The notes under the pieces: model-generated
The model's input: only the letters and a program-made list of their open reading frames with translations
Told to the model about the DNA's origin: nothing
Database searches by the model: none
Translations under genes and position numbers: made by a program
Part shown: positions 7,902 to 16,469 of the stretch, one piece after another
Layout: the number at the start of each line of letters is the position of its first letter
Numbering within the stretch: the first letter of the stretch is position 1
Source: Clostridiales bacterium UBA1742
GTDB lineage: Bacteria; Bacillota; Clostridia; TANB77; CAG-508
Reading direction: 5' to 3'
DNA: 64,000 bases
Assembly: GCA_002314935.1 (NCBI GenBank)
Contig: DCHW01000030.1
Span: 1 to 64,000, forward strand

Positions 7902-8486
7902 ATGATTGATAAAATTTTAAAAATTATGAAAAAAAATAATAATATAATAACACCTTCACAGCTAGAAAAATATGGAATATCTAGAGTATATTTATCAAAA
8001 ATGGAAAAAGAAGGTATATTAGAAAAAATTGAAAGAGGAATCTATGTAACTAAAGAATTTAAATATGATGAATATTATATTTTTCAGTTAAAATATCCCA
8101 AAATAATATTTTCATATAACACAGCTTTGTATTTTTATGAAATGACTGAAAGAACACCTATAAAAATGGATGTATCAGTTCCAAAAAATTATAATCCATA
8201 TAGATTCAAAGATTTAGTTAATGTATATAGAATAAATGATGAAATATTTGACTTAGGAGTTACTTACAAAGAATCACCATTGGGAATGAAAGTAAAAATA
8301 TACAATTTAGAAAGAACAGTATGTGATATTATAAAAGATAAGAATAGTTTAGATATTGAAATAAGAAATAAAGCAATAAAAAACTGTATAAAAAGCAAGG
8401 AATTTAATGCAAATAAAATGTTTGAATATGCAAAAAAAATGAAGATATACGAAAAAGTAAAAAATTATATGGAGGCAATTATATGA
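7902..8486 (+). CDS. abiEi: AbiEi-type antitoxin (type IV toxin-antitoxin)
   Basis: 194 residues. The N-terminal winged helix (about 1-55: ITPSQLEKYGISRVYLSKMEKEG, then IERGIYV) is typical of AbiEi. It is followed by the antitoxin body with FSYNTALYFYEMTERTP and the LERTVCDIIKDK motif. In this family the antitoxin autoregulates the operon and neutralises AbiEii without a stable complex. AAAGGAG lies at the right arm of the inverted repeat. The stop overlaps the toxin start (ATGA at 8483-8486), so translation is coupled. It is intact. Confidence 0.85.
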   Translation: MIDKILKIMKKNNNIITPSQLEKYGISRVYLSKMEKEGILEKIERGIYVTKEFKYDEYYIFQLKYPKIIFSYNTALYFYEMTERTPIKMDVSVPKNYNPYRFKDLVNVYRINDEIFDLGVTYKESPLGMKVKIYNLERTVCDIIKDKNSLDIEIRNKAIKNCIKSKEFNANKMFEYAKKMKIYEKVKNYMEAII

Positions 8487-9310
8487 TAAAAAATGCAAAA
8501 AGTTTGATGGATAAGACAAGAAATTTAGCTCAAAAATGCAATATAACAACAAACGAAGTATTATAAAATTATATGTTTGAAAGAATATTAGAAAGGTTAT
8601 CAATTTCAAAGTATAAAAATAATTTTATATTAAAAGGTGGGCTACTATTATCTTCAATAATGGGAATTGATATTAGAACAACAATGGATATGGATACATG
8701 CATAAAAGGAATAATTTTAACTGATGAAGAACTATATCAAGTATTAAATGAAATATTAAGCATAGATGTTGGAGATAATGTAAAATTTGAAATGAGAAAT
8801 TCTAATCCAATAAGAGAAGAAGATGATTACGGTGGATTAAGATATAATATAGTAGCTGTATTTGATAATATAAGAGTAAATTTAAGTATTGATATTGCAA
8901 CAGGGGATTTAATTACACCAAGAGAGATTGAATATGATTATAAAATGATGTTTGAAGATAGAAATTTAAAAATAATAACATATAACATTGAAACAATTAT
9001 TGCAGAAAAATATCAAACAGTAATATCAAGAGGTATTTTAAATAGTAGAATGAAAGATTATTATGATTTATACTATTTACTGACATATAAAACCTTTTCG
9101 AAAGATAAGTTAAAAGAAGCAGTTGTAAATACTTTTAATAAAAGAGTAACTGATCTAAATAGTACAAATTTAGTACTTAAAGAAATTGAAAAAAGTGAAT
9201 TTACAAAAGATTTATGGGTAGCTTATGCAAAAAAACATAGTTATACTCAAGATGTAAAGTTTGAGAATATAATAACTAGTATAAGAAAAATAGAAGAACT
9301 GATAAATTGA
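8483..9310 (+). pseudogene. abiEii: AbiEii-type nucleotidyltransferase toxin with in-frame nonsense codon
   Basis: The frame starts at ATG 8483 (MIKNAKSLMDKTRNLAQK) and is interrupted by TAA 8564-8566, then continues in the same frame to 9310 (276 codons in all). Relatives typically have a Gln before NYMFER, so a CAA to TAA change is likely. The core is present: FILKGGLLLSS (GS-type nucleotidyltransferase motif), TMDMDT (the two Asp), and a KYQT-(x)3-RG helix. ATG 8573 is directly in frame and could restart translation, giving a 245-residue form lacking the first ~30 residues, but it has no clear ribosome site. The toxin is therefore absent or reduced while the antitoxin stays intact. Confidence 0.75.
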
Positions 9311-9320
9311 TGGAAAATAC

Positions 9321-9349
9321 TTTAAAAATGCAAATGTTTGATGTATAAT
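9321..9349 (+). promoter_or_regulatory. Promoter for the methyltransferase leader
   Basis: TTTAAA (9321-9326), 17 bases, TATAAT (9344-9349). The first leader hairpin begins at about the predicted +1. The -35 is weak. Confidence 0.45.
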
Positions 9350-9355
9350 AAATAT

Positions 9356-9541
9356 GTAGTATTTCAATTCGACCATTCGCGTGATACTACCTAAGGAATT
9401 ATAATAAAGAATGTTATAAAATCTTTCTTTATGAATGGCAAAATTTTAACCATAGCAAAATTATGGTTGTTTTTGCTTGTTTATGAAGGGAGGTTTTTAT
9501 TGTTTTATACAACCAAAATTAATTTTTAGGAGAGAATATAA
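9356..9541 (+). promoter_or_regulatory. Structured leader with terminator before the methyltransferase
   Basis: GTAGTAT (9356-9362) pairs with ATACTAC (9384-9390). CCATTC (9373-9378) can pair with GAATGG (9433-9438). ATAAAGA/TTCTTTAT forms a third stem. A terminator (AACCATA 9448-9454 with TATGGTT 9462-9468, then GTTTTTG) precedes the ribosome site by about 60 bases. Mutually exclusive pairings suggest transcription attenuation. The inducing signal is unknown, and no known riboswitch class is recognised. Confidence 0.45.
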
Positions 9542-10303
9542 ATGAATGAAAAAGAATTAAAATATTATAACAAAAGAGGAAATTGGAATTTTTCAGAAAT
9601 AAAATGCATCATAGAAAAATTAACAAATTGGGATTATTATGAGAAAATAAAAGAAAATTCAAATGAAAAATCACTTTGTTTAGATTTAGGAACAGGTGGA
9701 GGAGAAAAAGTTTTAAAATATTATCCAAAAGTTGGAATGATAATTGGAACAGATTTTGCAAAAGAAATGATTGAAACTGCAAGAAGGAATGCTTTAAAAT
9801 ATCCAGACAAAAATGTTAAATTTACTGTAATGGATAGCTTAAACATGACATTTCCAGCAGAAACTTTTGATTTGATATCTGCAAGACACACAATCATAAA
9901 TGCAAAACAAATATACAAAACATTATCAAAAAATGGTGTATTAATAATTGAAGGAGTGGATAAAAAAGATTGTTGGGCAATAAAAGAATTATTTGGTAAA
10001 GGTCAAGCCTATAGTGATGAAATAGCTATATCTGAAAAAGATTATAACGACATAAAAGAAGCAGGATTTTCAAAAATAGAGAAAGTTAAAATATTAGAAA
10101 ATGAATATTATGAAACAGAAGAAGATTTAATGAAATTATTAATTGAAACTCCAATATTGGATAATTTTTCAGAAATAAGAAATGATTTTGAGCATTCTGG
10201 CAAAATAGAAAAAGAATTATTTGATGAATATGTAAGAAAGTTTAAAACAGATAAGGGAATATTATTAAAAAGAGTTTCTTATGGAATTGTGGCAGTAAAA
10301 TAG
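9542..10303 (+). CDS. Class I SAM-dependent methyltransferase
   Basis: 253 residues. SAM-binding motif I is LCLDLGTGGGEKVL (about 55-68) and motif II has the acidic GTDFAKEMIE. A VMDSLNMTFPAETFDLISARH region supplies motifs III-IV. The C-terminal half (about 140-253) is a family-specific domain that I cannot assign. AGGAGAG lies 8-10 bases before ATG 9542. It has its own promoter and terminator-containing leader, an arrangement often seen for inducible resistance or detoxification genes. Small-molecule or rRNA methylation are both possible. Confidence 0.8.
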   Translation: MNEKELKYYNKRGNWNFSEIKCIIEKLTNWDYYEKIKENSNEKSLCLDLGTGGGEKVLKYYPKVGMIIGTDFAKEMIETARRNALKYPDKNVKFTVMDSLNMTFPAETFDLISARHTIINAKQIYKTLSKNGVLIIEGVDKKDCWAIKELFGKGQAYSDEIAISEKDYNDIKEAGFSKIEKVKILENEYYETEEDLMKLLIETPILDNFSEIRNDFEHSGKIEKELFDEYVRKFKTDKGILLKRVSYGIVAVK

Positions 10304-10313
10304 CTAAATATAG

Positions 10314-10343
10314 TTGACTTTGAATGGTTAATTATGGTAAAAT
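10314..10343 (+). promoter_or_regulatory. Promoter for the GNAT leader
   Basis: TTGACT (10314-10319), 18 bases, TAAAAT (10338-10343). The predicted start is at about 10350, just before the AGTGTA arm of the leader structure. Confidence 0.55.
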
Positions 10344-10357
10344 ACTAATAATTTAAG

Positions 10358-10496
10358 AGTGTATCTAAGTGTTATATAATATACGAGCGGTACAGGGTAA
10401 TAAAATTACCTACACTTTTTATAGGAAATAGAAGTCTTATGAAGGAGTCTTAATAAAGATTTTTTCATGAGGCTTTTTGTTTTAGGAGGGATGTAT
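10358..10496 (+). promoter_or_regulatory. Two-terminator leader before the GNAT gene
   Basis: First structure: AGTGTA (10358-10363) pairs with TACACT (10411-10416), enclosing GGTAAT-AAA-ATTACC (10396-10410), and TTTTTATA follows. Second structure: AGTCTTATGAA (10433-10443) pairs with TTCATGAGGCT (10464-10474), followed by TTTTTGTTTT directly before the AGGAGGG site. Two serial terminators before one small gene point to conditional read-through. Confidence 0.5.
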
Positions 10497-11048
10497 ATGC
10501 AAACACAAAAATTAGAAACGGAAAGACTAATTTTAAGAAAACTTAAGTTAGAAGATGAAAATGAAATTTTTAATAATTGGACAAGTGATGATGAAGTATC
10601 TAAATATGTTAGATGGTCAATACATAAAAGTATTGAAGATACAAGAGAATATTTAAAAAATGTAATGGAAACATATAAAAAAGAGAAGAATGCTGAATGG
10701 GGAATTGTTTTAAAAGAAACAAATGAACTAATTGGAGCTTTGGGATGTTTTTTTAATGATGAAGAGAATAGATATGAAATTGGATATAATATTTCAAGGA
10801 AACACTGGAGAAATGGATACACAACAGAAGCTTTAAAAAAAGTAATGGAATATTTAATAAACGAAGAACATATAAAATCATTTATATGTTCACATGCAAA
10901 AGATAATCCTGCATCTGGAGCGGTTATGAGAAAAGCTGGTTTTAAATATGTAAAAGATGATACTTATGAAAAATTTGATAAAAGTCAAAAATTTGATTGT
11001 AAAGTGTATTATTTAGAGGCAATAAATCTTACAAAACGTTCTAAATAA
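10497..11048 (+). CDS. GNAT family N-acetyltransferase (RimJ/RimL type)
   Basis: 183 residues. ATG 10497 is chosen because GGAGGG ends six bases before it; ATG 10491 is too close. The N-terminus has the family signature LETERLILRKLKLED and the body has EIGYNISRKHWRNGYTTEAL, covering the acetyl-CoA loop (R-(x)-(x)-G-(x)-(T)). The C-terminal A-S-G-A-VM-RKAGF helix is typical of RimJ/L-type enzymes that acetylate protein N-termini or small amines. The substrate cannot be read from sequence. It follows the methyltransferase and has a comparable regulated leader, suggesting a shared theme of inducible modification. No terminator separates it from the trp leader. Confidence 0.85.
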   Translation: MQTQKLETERLILRKLKLEDENEIFNNWTSDDEVSKYVRWSIHKSIEDTREYLKNVMETYKKEKNAEWGIVLKETNELIGALGCFFNDEENRYEIGYNISRKHWRNGYTTEALKKVMEYLINEEHIKSFICSHAKDNPASGAVMRKAGFKYVKDDTYEKFDKSQKFDCKVYYLEAINLTKRSK

Positions 11049-11072
11049 TATAATATCTGAAGGAGAAAGATT

Positions 11073-11156
11073 ATGAATAATTTAATTAATTTTAAATTAA
11101 ATAATTGGTGGAATGTATGGAAAAATAATCACCCATACAAATTTGTCGTGCTTTAA
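11073..11156 (+). CDS. trpL: Trp leader peptide (27 aa, WW-NV-W)
   Basis: Preceded by AAGGAG (11060-11065) and TATAAT at 11049-11054. The 27-residue peptide contains three Trp codons within five (TGG TGG AAT GTA TGG at 11106-11120), and then HPYKFVVL. The Trp codons overlap the first of four pairing segments, and a terminator follows 23 bases after the stop. This is the classical architecture for ribosome-stalling control by charged tRNA-Trp. Confidence 0.85.
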   Translation: MNNLINFKLNNWWNVWKNNHPYKFVVL

Positions 11157-11225
11157 AATATAGGATAAAGTAATATTTAAGCACATGTATGGAGTGATTT
11201 AAAAATCCATATATGTGCTTTTTTG
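11114..11225 (+). promoter_or_regulatory. Four-segment Trp attenuator
   Basis: Segment 1 is TGTATGG (11114-11120), overlapping the third Trp codon. Segment 2 is CCATACA (11133-11139). Segment 3 is TGTATGG (11186-11192), and segment 4 is TCCATATATG (11206-11215). Segments 1:2 and 2:3 are exact complements. Segments 3:4 form the terminator stem AAGCACATGTATGGA / TCCATATATGTGCTT (11179-11220), followed by TTTTGT. Stalling at the Trp codons frees segment 2 to capture segment 3 and prevents termination. Confidence 0.85.
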
Positions 11226-11249
11226 TATGCTTTAAAGGAGGTGGTGCAT

Positions 11250-11372
11250 ATGGAATCTGACTGGCACTGGTTAAATATAAAGAATTATTTTAAGAAAGAA
11301 GGAATTAATTATGAATTATGGAGAATTTGGTGGACAATATGTACCACAAGAATTAAAAGAAAAATTAAATGA
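11250..11372 (+). CDS. Possible second short ORF overlapping the trpB start
   Basis: A strong AAAGGAGGTGG sits before ATG 11250. The peptide begins MESDWHWLN and overlaps the first 62 bases of trpB in another frame, ending at TGA 11370-11372. Two early Trp codons and the better ribosome site suggest it may be translated and couple ribosomes to trpB, whose own site (AAGAAAGAAGGA) is weaker. It may also be fortuitous. Confidence 0.35.
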   Translation: MESDWHWLNIKNYFKKEGINYELWRIWWTICTTRIKRKIK

Positions 11373-12465
11373 AATTGAAGAAGAATTTTTAAAAGCAAAA
11401 GATGATGAAAATTTTAAAAGAGAGTATATGTATTATTTAAAGCAATATGTTGGAAGACCAACACCACTCTATTATGCAGAAAACTTAACTAAATATGTAA
11501 ATGGGGCAAAAATATATTTAAAAAGAGAAGATTTAAATCACACAGGGGCACATAAGATAAATAATGCAATAGGTCAAATATTACTTGCAAAAAGAATGAA
11601 TAAAACTCATATAATAGCAGAAACAGGAGCTGGACAACATGGAGTAGCTACAGCAACTGTTTGTAGTTTATTTAATATTAAATGTACAATTTTTATGGGA
11701 AAAGAAGATATAAAAAGGCAAAAAGTAAATGTAGAAAAAATGAAATTATTAGGAGCTAATATTGTAGAAGTAAGTGAAGGAGAAGGAACATTAAAAGAAG
11801 CGGTTGATGTTGCTTTTAGATATTTGTTAGAAAATCCAGATGTATTTTATTTAATTGGTTCATGTGTTGGACCTAGTCCATATCCAGAAATGGTAAAATA
11901 TTTTCAAAAAATTATCGGAGAAGAGGCTAAAAAACAAATATTAGAACAAGAAAATAAATTACCTAAAGCAATTATTGCATGTGTTGGAGGAGGTAGCAAT
12001 AGTATAGGATTATTTACGGATTTTATTAATAATAAAGAGGTAGATATATTTGGAGTAGAAGGTGCTGGATTAGGAGTTGAAACAGGAAAACATGCTTCTG
12101 CGATTTATAATAATAAAATAGGTATACTACATGGAATGAAAACGTATATAATGCAAGATAATGATGGAAAAATTCAAGATGCATATTCAATATCGGCAGG
12201 ATTAGATTATCCAGGAATTGGACCAGAACATGTTTATTTAAGTAAAATTGGAAGAGTAAAGTATGATAGTATAACAGATGAAGAAGCAATAGAGGCTTTT
12301 AAAATATTAACTAAATTAGAAGGAATAATACCAGCTTTAGAAAGTAGCCACGCAATTGCCTATGCAATAAAAATTGCTAAAAAATATAATAAGACTGATA
12401 GTATAATAGTTAATTTATCAGGAAAAGGAGATAAAGATATAGATACAATAACCAATATGATATAG
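11311..12465 (+). CDS. trpB: Tryptophan synthase beta chain
   Basis: 384 residues, normal for TrpB. It condenses indole with serine to make Trp using PLP. The N-terminus GEFGGQYVP, the PLP lysine in [12 protein letters not shown] (K~86), the ETGAGQHG loop, the GGGSNS phosphate-binding loop and the C-terminal SGKGD are all present, so the enzyme should be active. No trpA or other trp gene is nearby. With its own Trp attenuator, this suggests an indole-salvage enzyme rather than the end of a full pathway. Transcription ends at the palindromic terminator at 12474. Confidence 0.95.
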   Translation: MNYGEFGGQYVPQELKEKLNEIEEEFLKAKDDENFKREYMYYLKQYVGRPTPLYYAENLTKYVNGAKIYLKREDLNHTGAHKINNAIGQILLAKRMNKTHIIAETGAGQHGVATATVCSLFNIKCTIFMGKEDIKRQKVNVEKMKLLGANIVEVSEGEGTLKEAVDVAFRYLLENPDVFYLIGSCVGPSPYPEMVKYFQKIIGEEAKKQILEQENKLPKAIIACVGGGSNSIGLFTDFINNKEVDIFGVEGAGLGVETGKHASAIYNNKIGILHGMKTYIMQDNDGKIQDAYSISAGLDYPGIGPEHVYLSKIGRVKYDSITDEEAIEAFKILTKLEGIIPALESSHAIAYAIKIAKKYNKTDSIIVNLSGKGDKDIDTITNMI

Positions 12466-12469
12466 AAAA

Positions 12470-12500
12470 AAAGGAACACTCTTTATAAAGAGTGTTCTTC
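12470..12500. terminator. Bidirectional terminator between trpB and the metallopeptidase gene
   Basis: A perfect palindrome, GAACACTCTTTA with TAAAGAGTGTTC (12474-12497), is flanked by an A run on the left and pyrimidine-rich sequence on the right. It overlaps the last codons of the convergent gene. Confidence 0.8.
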
Positions 12501-13607
12501 TGATTCTATAATTTGATTCCAAAAATGTTCTTGTTCTCCAGATATTTGAGCTAATTTGTTTATTCCCTCCTTATTTAGTTGTATATCAAATACACTAAGT
12601 GCACCATAGAAATCGTTATTTTTTACTAATTCAATATATTGTTTTATTTTTTTTACTCCATTTTCTTTATCATTTAAATATTGTTTTATAATTGTTGGAT
12701 ATATTAATCCTGCTATTGCATATCTTTTTTCAATTTGCATTCCTTCACCATTATTATTTATAATGTTATCTAAAATTGCTTTTATATACTCAGGGTTAAA
12801 GTAATTATTAAGAATAGTATTTTTAATCCATTCTCTTGAAATTATATCCTCTTTTTCTTTTTGTTTTGCTAATAATAACATTGCATATACTTGTTCTGTA
12901 TGGATATATAAGTTTTTAGTTCTATAGCATATATGTTCTTTAATTGCACTTCTAGAATATGTTGTGTTTTTTAATAAATAATCAGTTAACATTCCTTCAA
13001 ATAGAATAGTTATACTTTCTGATAATAAATCTACTGCATCAATTTTATCTTCTTCAAAATTTCCTTTTTCAATTAAGTCATTTTTTGTTGGAGCTGTATA
13101 AGTGTCTGGACGATCAAATAAATGAACAATTTCATGAACTAATGTATACAGTTCATCTATGGTAAGATGCTTATCGTCATTCACAGGAATATGTACTATA
13201 GAAAATCCTTTGCGGGAAGATACACTTCCACCGATATCATATTCTTTTATACCATTTTCATCTTGTAGATCATAATTTTTTATTTTTTTTCTATTATATA
13301 TATTCATTTTTATTTTATTACTTTGCTGTAAAACAGTTTGGATTGCTTTATTATAATATTCTTCATCTATTGATTTGAAAAAATTCAACATAGTTTTTAT
13401 AGCTTCTTCTTTACTTAAATATGTTTCTACAGCTTTGGGGCGACTTTTAATTGGTTTTCTATTAATAAGCATATTTTTTAAAGCGAATGTTAATAAATCA
13501 TAATCAAGGTTAACAGCTTCTTTATCTTCTATTACATTATCTATTGAATCATTAAGTTTATTTATTGAATCATCATTTAAAATGTCTCCATTGTAAAATA
13601 CAAGCAT
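12483..13607 (-). CDS. Putative zinc metallopeptidase (HEIVH)
   Basis: 374 residues, no signal peptide and no membrane segment, so probably cytosolic. A zinc-binding HEIVH (about residues 156-160) sits in the helix DELYTLVHEIVHLFD. About 40 residues later LLSESITILFEG offers a Glu that could be the third ligand, as in gluzincins. The N-terminal 130 residues are helical and unassigned. The arrangement recalls M3-like or related peptidases, but I cannot name a family. A GGAGG-type site (reverse strand) precedes the start. It is transcribed alone toward trpB. Confidence 0.6.
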   Translation of the reverse strand: MLVFYNGDILNDDSINKLNDSIDNVIEDKEAVNLDYDLLTFALKNMLINRKPIKSRPKAVETYLSKEEAIKTMLNFFKSIDEEYYNKAIQTVLQQSNKIKMNIYNRKKIKNYDLQDENGIKEYDIGGSVSSRKGFSIVHIPVNDDKHLTIDELYTLVHEIVHLFDRPDTYTAPTKNDLIEKGNFEEDKIDAVDLLSESITILFEGMLTDYLLKNTTYSRSAIKEHICYRTKNLYIHTEQVYAMLLLAKQKEKEDIISREWIKNTILNNYFNPEYIKAILDNIINNNGEGMQIEKRYAIAGLIYPTIIKQYLNDKENGVKKIKQYIELVKNNDFYGALSVFDIQLNKEGINKLAQISGEQEHFWNQIIESEEHSL

Positions 13608-13723
13608 TATTTCCTCCTAATATATTTTTTAATGTTTATATTTTCTATTTAATACCATATAGATTATAACACAGATTTACATAAAACGCAAAATTAAAAA
13701 TAGATAGTAAAGATATAGAGTGT

Positions 13724-13751
13724 TTGTTTTTAAAATAAAAAGTGATATAAT
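13724..13751 (+). promoter_or_regulatory. Promoter candidate for adhE
   Basis: TTGTTT (13724-13729), 16 bases, TATAAT (13746-13751), about 100 bases before adhE. TTGTTATAATAAAATTA at about 13764 resembles half of a Rex box, but the second half is poor. Confidence 0.4.
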
Positions 13752-13859
13752 TTTATTGTATTTTTGTTATAATAAAATTAAGATAAAATACTTGTATAAA
13801 TATTTTAGTTATGATAAATTTAATTCAATGAAGGACAAGGTTTATGAAGGGAGAAACAA

Positions 13860-16469
13860 ATGAGTAAAGAGTATGAAATTGTCAATAGTATTGAAACATT
13901 AGAGAATACTTTTGAAAAAATGAGAAAAGCACAAAAGGAATTTGCAAAGTTTTCGCAAGAAAAAGTGGATAAAATTTTTACTGCGGCAGCTATTGCTGCT
14001 AATCAGGCTAGAATACCTCTTGCTAAAAAAGCTGTTGAAGAAACGGGAATGGGGGTTGTAGAAGATAAAGTTATTAAAAACCATTTTGCAAGTGAGTATA
14101 TTTATAATAAATATAGATACACAAAAACATGTGGAATAATAGAAGAGGATGCTATATATGGAATTAAAAAAATTGCTGAACCAATTGGAATAATTGCTGC
14201 AGTTATACCAACAACAAATCCAACATCAACTGCAATTTTTAAAACATTATTAGCATTAAAAACAAGAAATGGAATTATTATAAGTCCTCATCCTAGAGCA
14301 AAAGATTCAACAATTGCTGCAGCTAAGGTCGTATTAGAGGCTGCAATAGAAGCGGGAGCACCCGAAAATATAATTTCTTGGATAGATGTACCATCATTAG
14401 AATTAACAAATTTATTAATGCAATCAGCAGATATAATACTTGCTACAGGTGGACCTGGAATGGTTAAATCTGCGTATTCAAGTGGAAAACCAGCTATTGG
14501 AGTTGGAGCTGGAAATACACCTGCAGTTATAGATGAAAGTGCAAATATAGTACTTGCTGTTAATTCAATTATTCATTCTAAAACGTTTGATAATGGAATG
14601 ATATGTGCATCAGAGCAATCTGTAATTATTTTAGATAAAATTTATGAACAAGCTAAAAATGAGTTTAAAAATAGAGGATGTTATTTTTTAAATCAAGAGG
14701 AAATAGAAAAAGTAAGAAAAACCATTATAATAAATGGTGCATTAAATGCAAAAATAGTGGGACAAAGTGCATATAGAATTGCAGAATTAGCAGGAATTAA
14801 TGTTCCAGAAAATACAAAAATATTAATTGGTGAAGTAGAAAGTGTAGAATTATCTGAAGAATTTGCACATGAAAAGTTATCACCAGTTTTAGCAATGTAT
14901 AAAGCACATAATTTTGAAGATGCAATGGAAAAAGCATATAGATTAATTTTAGATGGAGGAATTGGACATACTTCTTCATTATATGTGGATACTATTAGAG
15001 AAAAAGAAAAAATAGAAAAATTTTACACAAAAATGAAGACTTGTAGGGTTTTAATAAATACACCTTCTTCACATGGAGGAATTGGTGATATTTACAATTT
15101 TAAATTAACACCTTCGTTAACTCTTGGATGTGGGTCTTGGGGTGGAAATTCGGTTTCTGAAAATGTTGGAGTTAAGCAATTATTAAATATAAAAACTGTA
15201 GCTGAAAGGAGAGAAAATATGCTTTGGTTTAGAGCACCAGAAAAGGTATATATAAAAAGAGGCTGTTTACCAGTTGCTTTAGAAGAATTAAAAAATGTAA
15301 TGGATAAAAAGAGAGTATTTATTGTAACAGATACTTTTCTTTATGAAAATGGTTATACAAAATGTATTACAGATAAATTAGATGAAATGGGAATACTTCA
15401 TGCAACATTTTTTAATGTTGAACCAGATCCAACACTTGCGTGTGCAAAAGAAGGAACTAAAATGATGGTTGATTTTAAACCAGATTGTATTATTGCAGTT
15501 GGTGGTGGATCAGCAATGGATGCAGCAAAAATTATGTGGGTAATGTATGAACACCCAGAAATAGATTTTATGGATATGGCAATGAGATTTATGGATATAA
15601 GAAAAAGAATTTATACATTTCCAAAAATGGGAGAAAAAGCTTATTTTATAGCAGTACCTACATCAGCAGGAACAGGTTCTGAAGTTACTCCTTTTGCAGT
15701 TATAACAGATGAAAAAACAGGAACTAAGTATCCATTAGCAGATTATGAATTAATGCCTAAAATGGCAATTGTAGATGTTAATATGATGATGAATGCTCCA
15801 AAAGGATTAACTGCAGCTTCTGGTATTGATGCAGTTACACATGCTTTGGAAGCTTATGCTTCTATGATGGCAACAGAGTATACAGATGGATTGGCAATAG
15901 AGGCTTTAAAAAATATTTTTGAATATTTACCAAGAGCATACAATAATGGAGCAAATGATCCTGAGGCAAGAGAAAAAATGGCTAATGCTGCAACTATGGC
16001 AGGAATGGCTTTTGCAAATGCATTTTTAGGAGTTTGTCATTCAATGGCTCATAAATTAGGTGCTTTTCATCATATACCACATGGAATTGCAAATGCATTA
16101 TTAATTGATGAAGTTATGAGATTTAATTCAGAAGAAGTTCCTGCAAAAATGGGAACATTCTCACAATATGATCATCCACATACTTTAAGAAGATATGCAG
16201 AAATTGCAGAAAGCTTAAATTTAGGTGGAAATACAGATCAAGAGAAATTAGAAAGTTTAATTAATAAAATTGATGAACTTAAAGAGCAAATAGAAATTAA
16301 AAAATCAATAAAAGAATATGGAATAGATGAAAAAGTATTTTTAGATGGACTAGATTTAATGACAGAGCAGGCTTTTGATGATCAATGTACAAGTGCAAAT
16401 CCAAGATATCCATTAATGAATGAAATTAAGCAAATGTATATAAATGCATATTATGGGAGGGAAAATTAA
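13860..16469 (+). CDS. adhE: Bifunctional acetaldehyde-CoA/alcohol dehydrogenase
   Basis: 869 residues, the expected length for AdhE. The N-terminal aldehyde dehydrogenase domain (about 1-440) reduces acetyl-CoA to acetaldehyde; the catalytic Cys is in NGMICASEQS. The C-terminal iron-dependent alcohol dehydrogenase domain (about 455-869) has the GGGSAMDAAK nucleotide site and the iron ligands in the H-(x)3-H region GVCHSMAHKLGAFHHIPHG. The linker carries LWFRAPEKVY. It regenerates NAD+ in fermentation and acts in the cytosol as spirosomes in known homologues. The start is set by GAAGGGAG eight bases before ATG. The kinase-like gene follows at once. Confidence 0.97.
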   Translation: MSKEYEIVNSIETLENTFEKMRKAQKEFAKFSQEKVDKIFTAAAIAANQARIPLAKKAVEETGMGVVEDKVIKNHFASEYIYNKYRYTKTCGIIEEDAIYGIKKIAEPIGIIAAVIPTTNPTSTAIFKTLLALKTRNGIIISPHPRAKDSTIAAAKVVLEAAIEAGAPENIISWIDVPSLELTNLLMQSADIILATGGPGMVKSAYSSGKPAIGVGAGNTPAVIDESANIVLAVNSIIHSKTFDNGMICASEQSVIILDKIYEQAKNEFKNRGCYFLNQEEIEKVRKTIIINGALNAKIVGQSAYRIAELAGINVPENTKILIGEVESVELSEEFAHEKLSPVLAMYKAHNFEDAMEKAYRLILDGGIGHTSSLYVDTIREKEKIEKFYTKMKTCRVLINTPSSHGGIGDIYNFKLTPSLTLGCGSWGGNSVSENVGVKQLLNIKTVAERRENMLWFRAPEKVYIKRGCLPVALEELKNVMDKKRVFIVTDTFLYENGYTKCITDKLDEMGILHATFFNVEPDPTLACAKEGTKMMVDFKPDCIIAVGGGSAMDAAKIMWVMYEHPEIDFMDMAMRFMDIRKRIYTFPKMGEKAYFIAVPTSAGTGSEVTPFAVITDEKTGTKYPLADYELMPKMAIVDVNMMMNAPKGLTAASGIDAVTHALEAYASMMATEYTDGLAIEALKNIFEYLPRAYNNGANDPEAREKMANAATMAGMAFANAFLGVCHSMAHKLGAFHHIPHGIANALLIDEVMRFNSEEVPAKMGTFSQYDHPHTLRRYAEIAESLNLGGNTDQEKLESLINKIDELKEQIEIKKSIKEYGIDEKVFLDGLDLMTEQAFDDQCTSANPRYPLMNEIKQMYINAYYGREN

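Noticed and set aside
10406..10822. Minus-strand ORF opposite the GNAT gene
   Set aside because: It is an antisense shadow of a clear acetyltransferase, has Ser/Phe/Leu bias typical of reverse AT-rich coding, and no ribosome site.
13764..13785. Rex operator upstream of adhE
   Set aside because: Only one half-site resembles the consensus; the symmetric half is too poor to call.
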